From an uncultured Clostridia bacterium (GTDB taxonomy: Bacteria > Bacillota > Clostridia > Oscillospirales > Acutalibacteraceae): a stretch of DNA of 64,000 bases. The position numbers and the translations under genes were made by a program. The notes under the pieces were generated by a model. The model made no database searches. It was not told the origin of the DNA and saw only the letters and a program-made list of their open reading frames with translations. Positions 63,908 through 64,000 of this stretch are shown here, piece by piece. The stretch spans positions 61,381 through 125,380 of the forward strand of contig CALZID010000005.1 of assembly GCA_945787805.1 (NCBI GenBank), written 5' to 3'. Position 1 is the first letter of the stretch; every line of letters starts with the position of its first letter.

Positions 63908-64000
63908 CAGAGTAGCCACGAAAAACGATTTTTTATTTATAATTTCCTGTTTCAAAATATTAAAGAAAATAATCTCTTTAAAATGTACCGGGGGAATTTC

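Overview
The window looks like chromosome from a spore-forming, anaerobic, gut-type member of the Clostridia, most like the Oscillospiraceae/Ruminococcaceae. This rests on low GC, strong AGGAGG-type ribosome sites with frequent GTG and TTG starts, a spoIIA operon, spoIID, a gerA-B-C germinant receptor set, Prp with a Prp-type L27 N-terminus, a GTP-type PEP carboxykinase, a 2[4Fe-4S] ferredoxin and several intracellular or surface glycosidases. No rRNA, tRNA or CRISPR array was recognised. The genus is inferred, not proven.

Layout. 1-4.7 kb: a fused low-molecular-weight phosphatase/RimI acetyltransferase, tsaD, PEP carboxykinase and a membrane-anchored phosphoesterase. 4.7-7.3 kb: a frameshifted EamA transporter, a MITE-like element with 43-bp inverted ends, and a PrsA-type foldase. 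7.5-10.8 kb: a ROK kinase with a cytosolic sialidase-like protein, and a DUF421/DUF4363 pair. 10.9-16.9 kb: the GerA/GerB/GerC receptor and a convergent EAL phosphodiesterase. 17-24.4 kb: phosphoglucomutase, a NifU-like protein, GH38 alpha-mannosidase, a Rieske flavoprotein and a hydrolase. 24.5-29.9 kb: XRE and DtxR regulators, two overlapping FAD oxidoreductases and a zinc-ribbon/pseudokinase/PASTA protein. 29.9-35.8 kb: a DUF5696 lipoprotein, spoIIAA-spoIIAB-sigF, rplU-prp-rpmA and spoIID. 35.9-41.5 kb: citrate synthase, a membrane protein, an AEC transporter, darA-holB-ricT and ferredoxin. 41.8-46.2 kb: a 1468-residue leucine-rich-repeat surface protein with choline-binding-type repeats. 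46.3-52.7 kb: GC-rich intergenic repeats, Hsp33, a methyltransferase, YerC, a Fur-family regulator with a metal permease, and a GH51 lipoprotein.

52.8-64 kb is the accessory part. It holds a cloverleaf-shaped repeat, a YeiH transporter truncated at a long palindrome, and a regulator/exporter cluster. That cluster consists of a TetR regulator with two operators, an MMPL/RND exporter, a helical lipoprotein, an ABCG-like ATPase and a permease carrying a roughly 390-residue extracellular GLUG-type domain. A type II restriction-modification pair follows, framed by 29-bp direct repeats.

How genes may work together. The glycosidases (sialidase-like, GH38, GH51), the ROK kinase and phosphoglucomutase suggest foraging on host or plant glycans. 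Sporulation and germination functions are spread along the window (gerA-C, spoIIA, spoIID, ricT). The most unusual content is the MMPL-lipoprotein-GLUG/ABC cluster, the PASTA pseudokinase, and the structured intergenic repeats that mark gene truncations and insertions.
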